NCBI GenBank assembly: GCA_948474755.1
Contig: CAOLHI010001248.1
Coordinates: 186,001-250,000, forward strand
Reading direction: 5' to 3'
DNA from: Ctenosaura bakeri
Lineage: Eukaryota > Chordata > Lepidosauria > Squamata > Iguanidae
Length of the DNA: 64,000 bases
The position numbers were made by a program, and so were the translations under genes. Numbering within the stretch: the stretch's first letter is position 1; every line of letters starts with the position of its first letter. Below are positions 37,719 through 50,044 of this stretch, piece by piece. The notes beneath the pieces are model-generated. The model was not told the DNA's origin, ran no database searches, and was given only the letters and a program-made list of their open reading frames with translations.

Positions 37719-37742
37719 AGGTTGAGAACTGTTGTTCTAAAA

Positions 37743-38400
37743 GGTGAAGGGGAACTTCTGAAGCAGGCCTGGTTTTTAAAGAGAGAGAGAGAGAAATACG
37801 GCCACTTTGATACCACACTGCAAGGAAAGTCAAATTATGGCACTACAGATGTTGTTGAGCTACAACCTCCACCACTCCTAGCCATCAATTGTTTTGTGAC
37901 TTTTTAAATATGTGGACCAAATATCATCCCACCACGTGAATTGCATACTATAGGTGACATAACAGGAAAAGAAAAGGCTTAACTAAAGCATTCAGTAAAC
38001 CAGATCACAATTCACAATTCAGTAAAAGTAGGTGTCAGAGAAAGCCAGTTCTTAATGCATGCTTTCACACAGAAACTCTGCACTATCAACACTGCGCCAC
38101 AGTATTTAACATTAGGATTTGTGATTATGCAGTCTACTGTAACATACTACTCTCATAGGAAGAAGGGACAGTTGAAGCTAATATTCATGAGATGTGTTTT
38201 AAGGAACACACAAGCTTGGGAGATGTTTTGTGTGTGCAAAAGCCAGGGCATAAATAAGATCATTAGAATTTAGATTCCTCAATCAGTTCTTCCTTCCAAG
38301 GGGACTGAATTTCTAATGATCTTCCCAGATCCTCAATGGTTATGAAGCTATGCTTGTAAATGGCTTGTATGTTTTCTTGTCTCTGCTTCTTTATGACAAG
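37743..38400. other. Non-genic DNA
   Basis: A short (GA)n run lies at 37781-37793. No gene or transposon is recognised. Confidence 0.5.
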
Positions 38401-38612
38401 AGTCAGCATGCTGTAGTGGCTTGAATGTTGGGCTAGGACTCCAGGAGACAAGGATTCAAATCCCACTCAGCCACAGAAACCCACTAACTGATCTTAGGCA
38501 ACATTCTCTCAGTCTTTGGGAAAGATCTTGCTAAACCTGCTCTGAATAAATTTTGCCACAAAAACTTCTTGATAGGGTTATTGGAGTCAACTTGAAGGCA
38601 CATAAAGACAAT
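38401..38612 (+). repeat. Sauria-type SINE, copy 2
   Basis: Order of blocks: 'ctgtagtggcttgaatgttgg', B-box region 'gattcaaatcc', 'gaaacccactaactgatctt', 'aaacctgctctgaataaat', 'caacttgaaggcacataaag'. It is full length or nearly so, and older than copy 1 by its mismatches. Confidence 0.8.
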
Positions 38613-38678
38613 TTCTGTATGTCAGCTTCTCTGTTCCTTCAACAAAGGGGGCTTAGGTTAAGAGCTTTTACCCTTAGG

Positions 38679-38792
38679 ATGGGCAAACTTGTGTACTTCA
38701 AATGTTCTTGGACCACAGTTCTCATAGTCAATGGTAATTGTTGACAGGAGGTACAGTCCAACATAATCTGCAGGACCACAATTTGCCCACCT
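38679..38792. mobile_element. Short MITE with 'gggcaaactt' inverted ends
   Basis: 'tgggcaaacttgtg' at the left and 'ccacaatttgcccac' at the right are inverted complements, and 'cttggaccacagttctcat' mirrors 'aggtacagtccaa' inside. It resembles a common reptile family with 'gggagttgtagtccaa' arms. Superfamily not resolved. Confidence 0.6.
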
Positions 38793-40348
38793 CATCTCTG
38801 CCCTAAAGGAAGACTTTTTATATCCACACATCCAATTAAACGTACTGTAGACTGAAATGTCCAAATAATTTTCTATGTTACAAAGGTTACAAACCCTAGA
38901 ATATCACCAGCTATACATCTGCAGAAAACTGCTTGCCCTTGACAGCTTTTTCACATAGTTTGGAAGAGCTATAACCTTTCAGAAAAGCAATGCCTTTGAA
39001 ACATCTTCAAATAGAAACCACAGGTTCAATGAAATCTAAACAAGTTTAAGCTAAGTCTTCTTGTATTCTTTTACTTTTGCCTTCAGTATATTTTATTCAG
39101 CAGCATATATCCCCCTGTTTGAAAAGAAAATGTATCTTACGAAGGATTTGGGGACCAACCTCCTGCTAAGTTCCTTGCAGGAGAGAGTTTTCTAAAAAGT
39201 GCAATGCCCTTTCACTTTTCATTCATGTTTTTCAGCGCTTCCATCTCTAACAGTGCTTAGTACCAGCAGAACTTACCCTTCTTCCCAGCTTCAAAACAGA
39301 AGTATGTTTTTGTGTTCACTCAGATTGTCACACATAGCTGAGCCCTGGGCAAGTGATAACTTTCCTTTATAGAACAGATATGGCTGAAGCACAAAAAGCT
39401 TTTCATAAAGAACCTTGTACCGACTGGTATCTTTCAACCATCTCTGTATGGAAAAGAAGGGGCAATGAAAAGGGCCTTCTCTTTGCCCAGGCCCTTCCAT
39501 CTATCTGCCTTCTATTAGATCCCCACTTGTTAGAAGCACAGAAGTCCCAAGGCCTACTGTGATGAAAGTATGAAGCTGCAGAATAATTTCCAGTCCCATG
39601 ATTGTACAGTTAAGAAAGGGCATACAGAGAGAGGAGGAGGGGGGAAGAGAGTGAGAAGGCCTATTTAGATATAAAGTTATGTAGTTTATGTAAACTCACA
39701 AAGCGGATCGCTTCTTGAAAACATCAGGGATGAAGTAGGAGAGGGGTTAGTGTGCGCCAGACTAATGCAAAGAAGCAAGAGCTGTCAAAACAGAGCTCCT
39801 CACTTATTGCTGGTTGGTGTCCCTTAGTGCTGCTTCTGCATCTCTTTGCAGTGTTTACAGAATGTTTAGTTGCTGTAAAAAAAATGTGGTGGGGAGATAG
39901 GAGGACGAAGGAAGTCAAAGGACATTATGGGCAACTTGGCTAATAATTATCCAGACCTCTTCAGTGTTTTTGCTCACTATTGGTTCTGGATGGTGTGAGG
40001 TATAGACATGTGTTATTTTTTAAAAGGAGCAGTACTCTAAAATCCTTTACGCAAACTGGAAAGTAACACCTTGCTGCTGGCTTCCTCCACACCCCCTTTC
40101 CCCCTCTACAGTAGCAGCAAGGAGACCATGACTAGTCAACCAATGAAATCCCATGTTTTTGTTTTTTATTCTGATATATTCAGAATTGGGAGAGACCCAC
40201 CCTCTGCCGGCACTGGGAACTGCCACTGAATAGTCCGGGACAACAGAAATATCATCTGGTTATTTTTTGTAAAAAAAAAAAAAAGGCTAAGAACTACAGC
40301 AACAAATCTTCTCATCACTAATATTTATTCCATCTGGAAGAGCCCTTA
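38793..40348. other. Non-genic DNA
   Basis: No gene or transposon is recognised. A poly-A run lies at 40269-40283 without a retrogene in front of it. Confidence 0.5.
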
Positions 40349-40832
40349 TCAAATATATAAAAGTCAAAGTTTGTGAGTTTGTTTGTGTCAGGCAGGCAAA
40401 GACCTCATATGATTGGCTGTGTGAGGTGAGAAGACCTCATGTGATTGGCTGCCTGTGAAGATTCTATGGAATCCTGGGGTTGGCAGTTTAGGGAGGGGCT
40501 TTTAGAATTCTCAGCCAGAGAGCTCTTGGGTCTCAGGTCAGTTGCTATGGAGATGAGGCCTAGCAGCAAGAGGGAGGAAGACAGTGTATTCCCTCAGGAA
40601 ACCAACCCTCTGTATGTTAATAACCCTGAATACAGATTGGATCGGAGAATATGGGCAAAAGTTAGACATACTGGACAAGACAGTTTGGGGAATTAGAGAC
40701 ATAGGATCTCAAATCTGTGTATTTCAACCACATCTAACTCTTAAGGTAAGGTAAGGTAATTCCTAAGGTATTTCTAACAAATATTACCTATGAGAAAATA
40801 AAATCCTGGACAATGTTGGGTAAATATGATAG
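40349..40832 (+). mobile_element. Non-autonomous Helitron, copy 3
   Basis: Starts A|TCAAATATATAAAAGTC and carries the same blocks as the other two copies ('cctcatatgattggctg', 'cctggggttggcagtttagg', 'gtattccctcagg', 'gaatacagattgga'). It has an extra (ggtaa)n stutter near 40743-40760. The 3' end has 'cctggacaatgttggg', a worn hairpin, before 'gatag|T'. Confidence 0.75.
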
Positions 40833-41817
40833 TTTTTAATAAACGACTTGTACAGTACCAAGGGCCCAAAAAGTAGTTACATACAATTATAGTTATACAT
40901 TCAGAAGGATAACTTTAATTCCTGCTTCGCAGAAATAATGACAGAAAAAAAATCACCAATTTTTAAGTTGCTTTATTAAAAAAAAAATGCAAGAAGCCAC
41001 CAGCTTACATTACAAAATACTCTCCTCCCAAAATGCATAGCCCGCTTCTATGCCAGGACATAAAGCTAAGGTCAGAGGGATAAAGAGGAAACACAATGAC
41101 CCATAGTTTCTTCATTGTCCAATAAATGAAGACTCAGCTAGGGACATTTGATCTATGTCCACGACTGATGTGCATGTGAAGAAGAAGCTTTGAGTGAAAA
41201 TTTGCAGGCTGTAACTAAAAACAAACTAGCAATGGACTGCATGGAATACTTCAATAGAACTGTTATAGTAGACACTATCTTTTCTTCTCTTGTTCTTTTT
41301 TGACCTATTTCTGCAATGGTGTTATCACAATAGACTGTCAGAAAAGCAATAAAAAATAGCAACTTACTCCTCTCCCTCTTTTCCCTTGTTCTTTAATTTG
41401 TTTTTTTCACCCATAGTAGCTGAACATCATCTCTGAATGGGTATCTCTCTGGACTTGTGTTCAAGCCTCTTTTCAAGCTGTTCGATATGAAAGTTATTAT
41501 CAGGTCTCTGCTTTGCACTTTATGTTTTTAATAGGCCTTTGTTTCAGCTTTCTTTGCATTTGTAGCTTCCCAAACTCTTTGTTCTTAGTCTTTGTGCCAT
41601 CTGATGGCTGTTGATGTGTGAAAACTCTTGACAAAGGAGCTCCACAGAAACCATCAATTTTTATTTTACCATCAAAAACTCAAACATTAACAACTATCAA
41701 TTGCATTCCATCTGCCTGACCTAATGTTCAGATTCTATTGTATCTCCTATTCCTTACAATCATAGCTAGTCAATGTTACCTTTACTTCTGCTTTCTTGTC
41801 AAGAACAACATGTTTTC

Positions 41818-41893
41818 AAAAGAAGAAGAAGAAGAAGGACAAAGGAAGGAGGAGGAGGAAGCGGCGGCAGTGGTGGCGGCAGCAGTGGCAGCA
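41818..41893. repeat. Compound trinucleotide tract (GAA, GGA, GGC/GCA)
   Basis: Successive (aag)n, (gga)n and (ggc/agt/gca)n triplets over about 75 bases. It gives Lys/Glu/Gly/Ser-like translations but lies in no larger frame. Confidence 0.8.
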
Positions 41894-43084
41894 CGATAGA
41901 CTTGTTTCATTTGTAATGGAGTTGTCCTTGACCTACCTATTTTAATGTTCAGAAATACACTGACAGAATCACTAGGACGAATAACTTAACACTAGCCCAT
42001 TCAGAATATCACCTCTGTCATGGTTCCCTAGAATAAACATTACATTTCATGAGCAAAAAAAAATCACCACATTCTGCCCCAGGTTCAACCACTCAGAAAA
42101 ACAAACTAGCAAGTACAAGGCAACAATTGAAATCTCTTTTTTGAAGTCCTTGTAACATCAATTAGGGTGATGGAGATAGCAAGCAAATCACAGGAAAGAA
42201 TGACTAGGCAAGAGAGAGCCCATGTGCTTACCTACATTTGGCTGACTTTTTAAAGCTAGAGTCCAAAATAAGAATTAATATCAGCTATGGATTTTCAGTG
42301 GAGAAGTTTCACAAGAAGGGCTCAGCATGTCTTCTCATCTACCAGTTCTCTCCTTCTCTATAGCCATGATTTTGGTACATACAAGTTTGGGAACGTGTTT
42401 CTGTCAAGGTGATACACAATTACACCCAAAGAGATGCCATTATTTTAATTCAGGCATCAGGAAGGTATAGGCCATAGGATGCAAGTTACCCAATCCTCCA
42501 TATGCCCCAAATCCTTGAATCCCATCCCCCAGTGAGTATAAAATGACTTCAACCTTAAGTCATGACAAGTTGTAGTGGTTGTCTCCTGACAAATGCAATC
42601 TGATACCATCACCCTCAAGACCAAAACCCAGGAAAAAAACACAGGAAGTAGAAACTACAAGATGTCTGGTCACTTCTAGGACCTGTTTTCAGCCAATTTG
42701 GGATGAAACTATGATAGTGCATCCCACTCCATGGACAAAAAGTGGTCCCCACTAGTGTTACTTACTTGTGCTTTAGAATAAAGAACCAAATGGAGTAATC
42801 ATGTTCCCAAACCCTCTGGCAAGCTTACGCTGAGATATATGATATTATCAAACATATGTAGTTGATCTTGCTTTTGGGGATGAACAGCTCCTTTGATTTT
42901 TGAAGCCAAAAGAGATGAGATGCATGATATTCTTCAAGCAGACTGTTAGTAGTTCTGAGACAGCAATGTAATTCTTCACTAATTTTGTTCTTGAGGGAAG
43001 CAAGACATAATTTTATCAATTTTCTTCCCACTGCCAAAAGTTCTTAGGAAACTGTACTGTTCAGGACTTCTTCTGCATCCAGAT

Positions 43085-43345
43085 CTCCATTTTTTTCTAT
43101 AGAAAATATCAGTTTCCATGCTAGAAATAGTGTGAAAAAAATCTGCACTCTGCATAGAATATGCTGTTTCCTGTCCAGAAAATGCCATTTTTTGTGATTT
43201 ATTCTGTGAAAAATTCACACAATTTTTTTGTGCAAAAAATTTTTTTTCACAAAAAACAGCATCTGCTCCATGACTTCTTTGTAAAAACGCTATTATCTGG
43301 GCAGAAAATACTGTTCACTGTGCAAAAATCTACTGTGAAGCTTCT
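43085..43345 (+). repeat. Interspersed repeat with TTTTCTGCACAGAAAA modules (copy)
   Basis: Modules 'tctgcactctgcatagaata', 'tttcctgtccagaaaatgcc' and 'tctgggcagaaaatactg', then a tail 'gaagcttctcatccatcc' like that of the copies near 31770 and 62017. Confidence 0.5.
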
Positions 43346-44730
43346 CATCCATCCAGAATTCTCTTCGTCAGTGATTCTTGACTGTCCTACTCTGAAGGAA
43401 GAAGAGGTGTGACAGATGGTGGAACCAGAGAGCATGCTCACCACATGGATAACTTATCACAGCCCTCAGAATGTTGGAAAAGGGAGGGACACAAAAGAGC
43501 TGACAGCTTAACTGACAGTTTAGCTCAAGTTGGAGGCTTTGAGCTGATGGAAGAAGAAAGGGTGGAAAGAGTGGGTAAGAATTCCAGGAGAATGTGGAAT
43601 TGACACACATCGTAACACTGAGAATTAATAAGCTTGGTGCTTTTACATTATTTCTAAGAAGTCTTTTAATAAAGAAACCTTGATGGTTATTGTTTATCCA
43701 GTGCCAGACCTAATTCTTTCAGGAGATTATGTAGATCTCAGCCATGCACACCCAACGAGCCAGAGAAAACACACACTTCTCCATTCCAGCAGCCACATTC
43801 AGTCCCCTATAGTTAAATTCAGGAAAGGGTTGCAAAGAGGGGATAAGTGGGTGACAAGACTCCAGGATGAAAAGTAACTATGTAACATAGCAGGGGGGCT
43901 CCACCTTGAGAGGTTTATCTTTTTCTCAGGTATTTGTATGTTTCTGCCTGCAAGGCAAGTCACAGATTAGACTTAAATTAGGAAAATATCTCTGTGGGAA
44001 TGGTCAATCTCTTTTTCATAGTTCCACAGCTTTGATCTCATACCCTTCCCTGGACTTCATTTAGGCTAAAAGTTAGAATAGCAGGAAATGTAATCGCAAA
44101 TCCCATGTTTCCTTTGATGCGGTCATTCAATTCATTAAATGCTAGTAATGGGGGAGAAATTTGTTCCAGTTACATATTATTGTTGAATCAATATGCAAAC
44201 TGAAACTTAACTACTCTTGGAAAATGGTATTTTTTTCTCAATTGTACAATGAAGCTCTGCAATCTGAAAACACATGCAAAACTGCTCACATTAAGAAAAG
44301 TCCACTAAAATGTGTATATTAGTGAAAGATAATGTTCAGAAATGAATAATATTAAAAATATTGTTGGAAAAAATGTGTTTACTAGACAAAATTGTATGTA
44401 AGAATACAGGTAGCAGAAGACATGCACACAAATGTTTCTGCGAACTTTCAAAGTTTCAAAGTTTGAGAAAAACCTAAAAAATTTGGGAAGAGGTCTCAAA
44501 CTTTGTTACAATTGAAACTTGAGATAGGAAAGAAGAGACAATGAGAGACAGAAATACTGAAAAAGATGTTTATCCCAAGTAATTATGAAGTATACTTACT
44601 CAATTACTTTCCTAGAACAAGCCTGGGTTGTTTAGACTGAGGTGTTATCATGTCTCCCATGAAATTCTACTAAAGTAACACACAGCTTACCTTTTTGTAT
44701 CTTCAGACATTGTTAAGACTTCATACATTT

Positions 44731-45103
44731 GTTGTGTGCCTTCAAGTCATTTCTGATTTATGGCAGCCCCAAGGCAAACCTATCACTGGGTTTTCTGGAG
44801 ATGAGAGTTTGTGATGCATCCAAGGTCACCCAGTGGGTTTCCGTGGCTGAGCAGAGAATTGAGCCCTAGGCCATTTCCACACTAGACTGTTATAGTGTGA
44901 TTATTCCACTTTCAACATTCTGTGGAATCTTGGGGTTTGCAGTTTAGGGATGGATCTTTGAGGCCCCTTCCTAAACTGCAAACCCCAGGATTCCATAGGA
45001 TGTTGAAAGTGGAATAACCGTGCCATAACAGTCTAGTGCGGAAATGGCCCTAGTCTCCAGGATTGTAGTCCAATGCTCAGATCACTACACCATTCTGGGT
45101 CTC
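44731..45103 (-). repeat. Sauria-type SINE, copy 3, interrupted by a MITE
   Basis: Read on the minus strand, the SINE head is at 45103-45050 ('gattgtagtccaatgctcag' on the plus strand) and the tail at 44731 ('gttgtgtgccttcaagtcat'). The palindromic MITE at 44869-45049 sits in the middle, next to the B-box region. Confidence 0.85.
44869..45049. mobile_element. Palindromic MITE nested in a SINE, 181 bp
   Basis: GGCCATTTCCACAC ... GCGGAAATGGCC inverted ends, flanked by CTA on both sides (44866-44868 and 45050-45052). The duplication comes from SINE sequence, which proves the MITE came later. Confidence 0.85.
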
Positions 45104-46786
45104 ACACATATACCTTTTATTAAAGAATATGCTAACCTATCTCTCATGCAATGATTTCTATGTTAGTTCAAAAAAAAACATATCAGTTGTGAAGAATGCA
45201 TGAATTAGATCAGGAATAACTCTAATTAATCATGGATCTGGATCAAGGCCATTTTTAATTTAAACATGCCCAGGAAAAGAAAACAGAATTGTTCATGAAA
45301 ATCTATAAGAGTAACCCAAGAGGTTCATATACTTCAGACTAAGAACGTGTATATCCTTTGCACACAAGATGCAATCCAGCCCCAAACCAATAGCGAGAAG
45401 AAGAAAGCTCACTCTTTTTTTCTTACTCAGTCTGAAACATGCAAAAAGTATCTTGCTAATGCAATTCCACAGCAAATAAGACAGAACAGAAGGGGCTTTA
45501 GCTGAAAGAGACTGGCTTATGGAAACCCTGCAGTGAAGTTCCTATTGAATACTGGAGGTTCTGGGTGCTCTATAGCAATCTTGGAATGGTAAACAATGTT
45601 TTCATTGAGCACGGGAGACCTAGAGTAAGCAAACAAGTCGCTACTGCCATGTAAGAAAGCAAATTGTCACTCTTGTACAGTAGGGGAAAAAATCATATTT
45701 TTTCATCACTGAAGGAAATCGTAAGATTTTTTTATATAATCTCTATTGAATATACACACACTTATACTGTATTGTCAGAACCTATAGGACATGTATCTCC
45801 CAATGTACAGCAATGTCATATACACAATAAGAAATAAACAGAATTACATGAGTAGTACTTGCTTACATGAGTAAGCAAGTGAGTAAGATAACATAAAGAT
45901 TACGTAAAGAGATATTGTTATTGTTATAAAGAGATATCATTGTCATTATATCAAAATCATTATATTGGAATCTGGTTGAAACCAGATACATCCATGATTC
46001 CCATCACCTCTATTGTATATTCAAGATTTAACCAATGTAACATTTTACAGCTTAAGAATACAACTTGATGCTTTATACTATGTTCTAATATTACATTGAA
46101 AATCATAAGATTTTTGTGCTTTTTTCAATGATGTTTTGCCTTTTAGGACATTTTAAATGAATTAAATGAATTTCTACGCAGGTTTTCTAGAGCAAAAATA
46201 ATGCTTTTTGCACAAAATGTAAAGTTTAAAAACCTATTTTGTGCATTTTTCCCTTTGTATTGCTGCTTCTCATAAAAGACGTACTAGTTTTTCCACTATC
46301 ATCTGGGGCAAGGGGCGATCTCAGGACAAGTGACCTTTTTTTAATCTCAATGTTTTAAAGTATGAAGAATGAGAAAATTTTTGAATATATTTTTCATCCC
46401 TACTGCCAATACTCATGCATTATTTCATTTTCCACTTACCAGTTTAAATACATAGAAATGGCAACTGGAAAAAGGATAAGAGTTCTTAGGTTAATACATT
46501 TTAAAAGAGTGAAAAATGTATGAAGCACTCAGAAATAATGTGGTACATATATACTTTGTTTAAGACTTGGTTTTGTAAGTGCATGAACTAGAGACACAAG
46601 GAATATTTGAACATTTTCTTGCCTTCAATGAGAAAGAGTGTTTGACATATATGGCTTCTCATTGAAAAGATTATCTTGGAACAAATGCAGGGGAAAATAC
46701 TTTTAAAATGCAAAATGCAGTGCTTACAGTACATAAAAATGTTTTGCATGGAAAACAGTTATTTTGCATGAAATATTTTTGTTAAT
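45104..46786. other. Non-genic AT-rich DNA
   Basis: Holds a perfect 10-bp stem with a 4-base loop at 45857-45880 and a possible worn repeat-family copy near 46120-46280. No gene. Confidence 0.5.
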
Positions 46787-46922
46787 GTTGTTGTGTGCCT
46801 TCAAGTCATTTCTGACTCATAGTGACCTTAAGGTGAACCTATCACAGGTTTCCTTGGCAAGATTTGTTCAGAGGAAGCTTCCCATTGCCTTCTTCTGAGG
46901 CTGAGAGTGTGTGACTTCACAC
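46787..46922 (-). repeat. Sauria-type SINE, copy 4, 5'-truncated
   Basis: Plus-strand reading 'gttgtgtgccttcaagtcat', 'ggcaagatttgttcagagg', 'gaggctgagagtgtgtgac' is the SINE 3' half. The tRNA-like head is missing. Confidence 0.85.
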
Positions 46923-47896
46923 CCCAAAAAATCACCCAAAATGCACAAGAAAACTTTATCCAGCTGGCATAAAACTTTTGAAATGTTGCATTCTTAATCT
47001 TCATGTGCACCTACATTACTGTTCATTAAAGTACAGAGGTTCAAAAGAAGCAGACAAAGAGGATGAGGATTGGGATTACAGTATAGCCACTAATATATCC
47101 TCTGAAAAGCATTAAGACAATGCATTTATTTTATCCTTATGAAAACTCTCTGTGCTTCCATTCACATTCTAAAAGTTAGACATGAATGAGCTCCTCCTAA
47201 CTCACTCCAGATTATTCTTGAAATTACCCAATATTCTTTTTAAAAAAACAGTTGGGAAGAAATTTAATAATTAGCAGGAACTGATTTCAAGACCCAGAAA
47301 AAAAGTCTTTTTGAAGCAATTGTATCAGAGCAACAGAGAGGAAGGAAGGGAGGAAAAGGTCTTCATTCTTTCTTCGCACCTCCTTGATTGCTTCCATCAC
47401 AGCTAGTCCAAGAAATTTCTAGTAATCTTGTCTATTAATTGTGGTTATTATAAGCACAAGCAACATACTGTTCCTTGCACAGCTACACCTTTTAAAAGCC
47501 CCTATGGCTCAATGAAGGGCCTTCTCCTCATACAATATCTTCATCAACAAAGCTTGGAAATGGGGATTGGGGGGTTGTTGTTGTTTTTATCACAGTTCCC
47601 AGAATACACAGGCTAACATGGCCAGTAGCCAAAAAAGGTCTACGGGTCTAAAGGGTAGCATTTCCACACTCTTAATTGGCTCTCTCCTTGAGGAACCTAT
47701 TAAAATCTTTTGGTGTTAAGGTTTTAAATGTCCAAGCACAGAAAATTCACTCTAATGGTCTTCCCACTAGATATCTCCACATGCTCACAATGAGAGTTAT
47801 GTTTCATTCTATAAAGGATATGCCTGCTTGAATATATTCTTACCATACAGTACCATACAGTTAAATTATGTCTGCCTTGGGATTTGTAAAACTGGA

Positions 47897-47947
<51 letters not shown>

Positions 47948-49993
47948 GTAAAACATAGCATGACACTGAATTGCATGGCTTGTTTGCAATGTTTTCTTTT
48001 GTGGATAGTGAAACCGAGCGGGGGAAGGAAAACGATTTCACATTATAATAATTACACTCCGATTTCACTGCACCATGTGAAGACATGAACAAATACAAAT
48101 ACATGTTTCATTCCATTCTCCACATGTGGTTATTCTGATGGAGGAACAGAAGACTACAGAGATAACACCCAGTACACTGGATGGAGCTTGCATTTACAAT
48201 TCATAAGATTGCTACTGAGTTTTGTTCACATATGTGGCATCCAGTAGTTTGGCATGGTAGGTGACTTCTGATGAAGATGCAATGTAAATTTTAGAGTGTT
48301 TGCCCAGACAAAATTTGACGGATTTTGCTGTTTCCATACCAAAAAAAGAAAGAAAAGAAAAACGCGGTTTCAAGCCTGTAACACCAGCAAATAGCTGTAT
48401 AACAACAATGAATTTTCAAAACAGAATTCAAAACACTACCTACAGAATGTTCTTCAAAGTTTTTTTTCATGACAAGAACACAATGGAAATTCTTCCATTT
48501 GACCATAAGCAGTTTTAAGAGAGCATAGATCACTGTGAGGAGAGTATGAACTCCCACCATTCCATTTGACACCAAAATCCAACTTTCTATTTCTTTAAAG
48601 AAAGTATCTAAGATATTCCATAATGCACATCTATTCCAGTATCAGAGGTTGCCAATTGTCTTGCCTGCATTCTTGTTCATGGGAACAAACACAGCAAATA
48701 TTCATAAGACCAATGAAAATGAGCAACAACTTTAAAATCTGATTAGATTTAAGTTTAAATTTAAGATGAAATAACATCAGAGATTCAGTACCTGAAATGG
48801 TGCAAGAATAATGTTGGTTCCCTATTGGATTTTGGTGTCAAATGGACTGGTGAGACTGCACACTCCCCATCACAGACCATTCCCTACCTTTCAGCACTGA
48901 TTTTCCCATCTCCCCTTTGAGAATAAGAGCCAGAAAACAAGGGGGGAAATAAGAGATATGCAGGCACCAACTTTACTGCCATTCATAATAAGCTACCCAA
49001 TTAATTAAAATATGAAACCATACTTTCAAATGTGAAACAATATGTTAATATCAGTTTGAAATCCAAGTAAAACAGTAGCCTTGGTAGTTACTAACTTCAA
49101 TGAATGTTAGTGTTGATGTGTCCCTTAGCTGTGGTTCAAATAGGAAGGAGAAATTAACTCCTGAAGAGGAAATGAGTTAACAGCATCAACAGTACACTAT
49201 CTGTTCAAAGACGAAAACAGAGACATGCTTGTAACACTCCTGTTCTTGTAAGAAAGATCACAGCCCGATCTTTATATAAGGCCTTTCTGAAGGCCTGTGG
49301 CAGGATTTATTGATTGATTTAGCCCAACACTGGTTTTCCACCAGGTTGCTTTGCACCACATATCCAAAACAAAGCAGAAAATGGTATCATTTGTTTTTGT
49401 TGAAAAGAGGGTACAAAAGCATAGCTGGACACAGAGATGTAAATATGCTATTGTGGTTCAAAATATAATTCAGCATCTATATCATGAGAAATTGCCACCT
49501 GTGCAGTGCATAATGGCATCTTTAGTGATCATGTGTGCCAATTTATATAATTACAAAAGAAAATATATGTTACTTTGACAGCCTCACTAAGAGATGGAAT
49601 TTCTGGACAGCTAGAACAGGAGACACATTAAATGCCAAAGACAAGTAACTCTTGAAGCCCACAGCAATAATTTGAATAAGGCATCCACACACAGAAGAAA
49701 GGACGAGGGGAAACAGTGACTTGTTAGGAGCAGCAAGCAAACAAGTATTGTTATTGGTAAATAGCAGAATTTGTAAAAGTTTCAATTTGGAACTTCAGTT
49801 CCAGGATCCCCAGCCAAAATAACAGGAGGAGATTTTGTGAAATGTAGTCCCAAAAAGTAAAAATTACCATGCTCTTAAATAGGGTCAGGAGACATTGAAA
49901 CAAGACTATGCTATACCTCTGCTAATACTATCACCACTGCACTCAGGTCATATATCAGGAATAAGCAAAATGGGGCAGGTCCCTGCCTCTTTC
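46923..49993. other. Non-genic DNA
   Basis: Apart from the TTA microsatellite at 47899-47947, no gene or defined transposon is seen. The frame at 47828-48088 exists only because the (ATT)n tract translates as poly-Ile. Confidence 0.55.
47899..47947. repeat. (TTA)n microsatellite
   Basis: About 16 perfect units of tta/att. Confidence 0.95.
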
Positions 49994-50044
49994 CCCTAGA
50001 GCAGCAGTTCTCAAACTGTGGGTCGGGACCCCTTTAGGGGTTGA

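Larger units (their letters stand above)
37043..37734 (+). mobile_element. SPIN-ended hAT non-autonomous element with GC-rich cargo, copy 1
   Basis: The left end (37043-37130) begins CAGTGGTTCTCAACCTTCC and the right end (37645-37734) finishes GGTTGAGAACTGTTG; both match SPIN (Space Invader) hAT termini as I know them. An exact 8-bp duplication 'ttctaaaa' flanks it (37035-37042 and 37735-37742), the hAT signature. Between the ends lies about 490 bp of GC-rich DNA (37134-37625) that I do not recognise from the standard SPIN MITE, followed by a palindrome at 37632-37672. No transposase. SPIN elements are known for horizontal transfer among tetrapods. Confidence 0.85.
40833..44730. other. Non-genic DNA with a triplet tract and a repeat copy
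   Basis: Contains a purine/GGC triplet tract (41818-41893) and an interspersed repeat copy (43085-43345). No gene is supported. Confidence 0.5.

Noticed and set aside
40269..40283. Poly-A run that could mark a processed pseudogene
   Set aside because: No spliced-gene sequence precedes it and no flanking duplication is seen.
47828..48088. Frame with a run of isoleucines resembling a membrane segment
   Set aside because: The run is the translation of an (ATT)n microsatellite.
49795..49860. 'ggaacttcagttccaggatcc' and 'gaaatgtagtccca' as a MITE
   Set aside because: Resembles fragments of common reptile MITEs, but no matching inverted ends or duplication could be defined.
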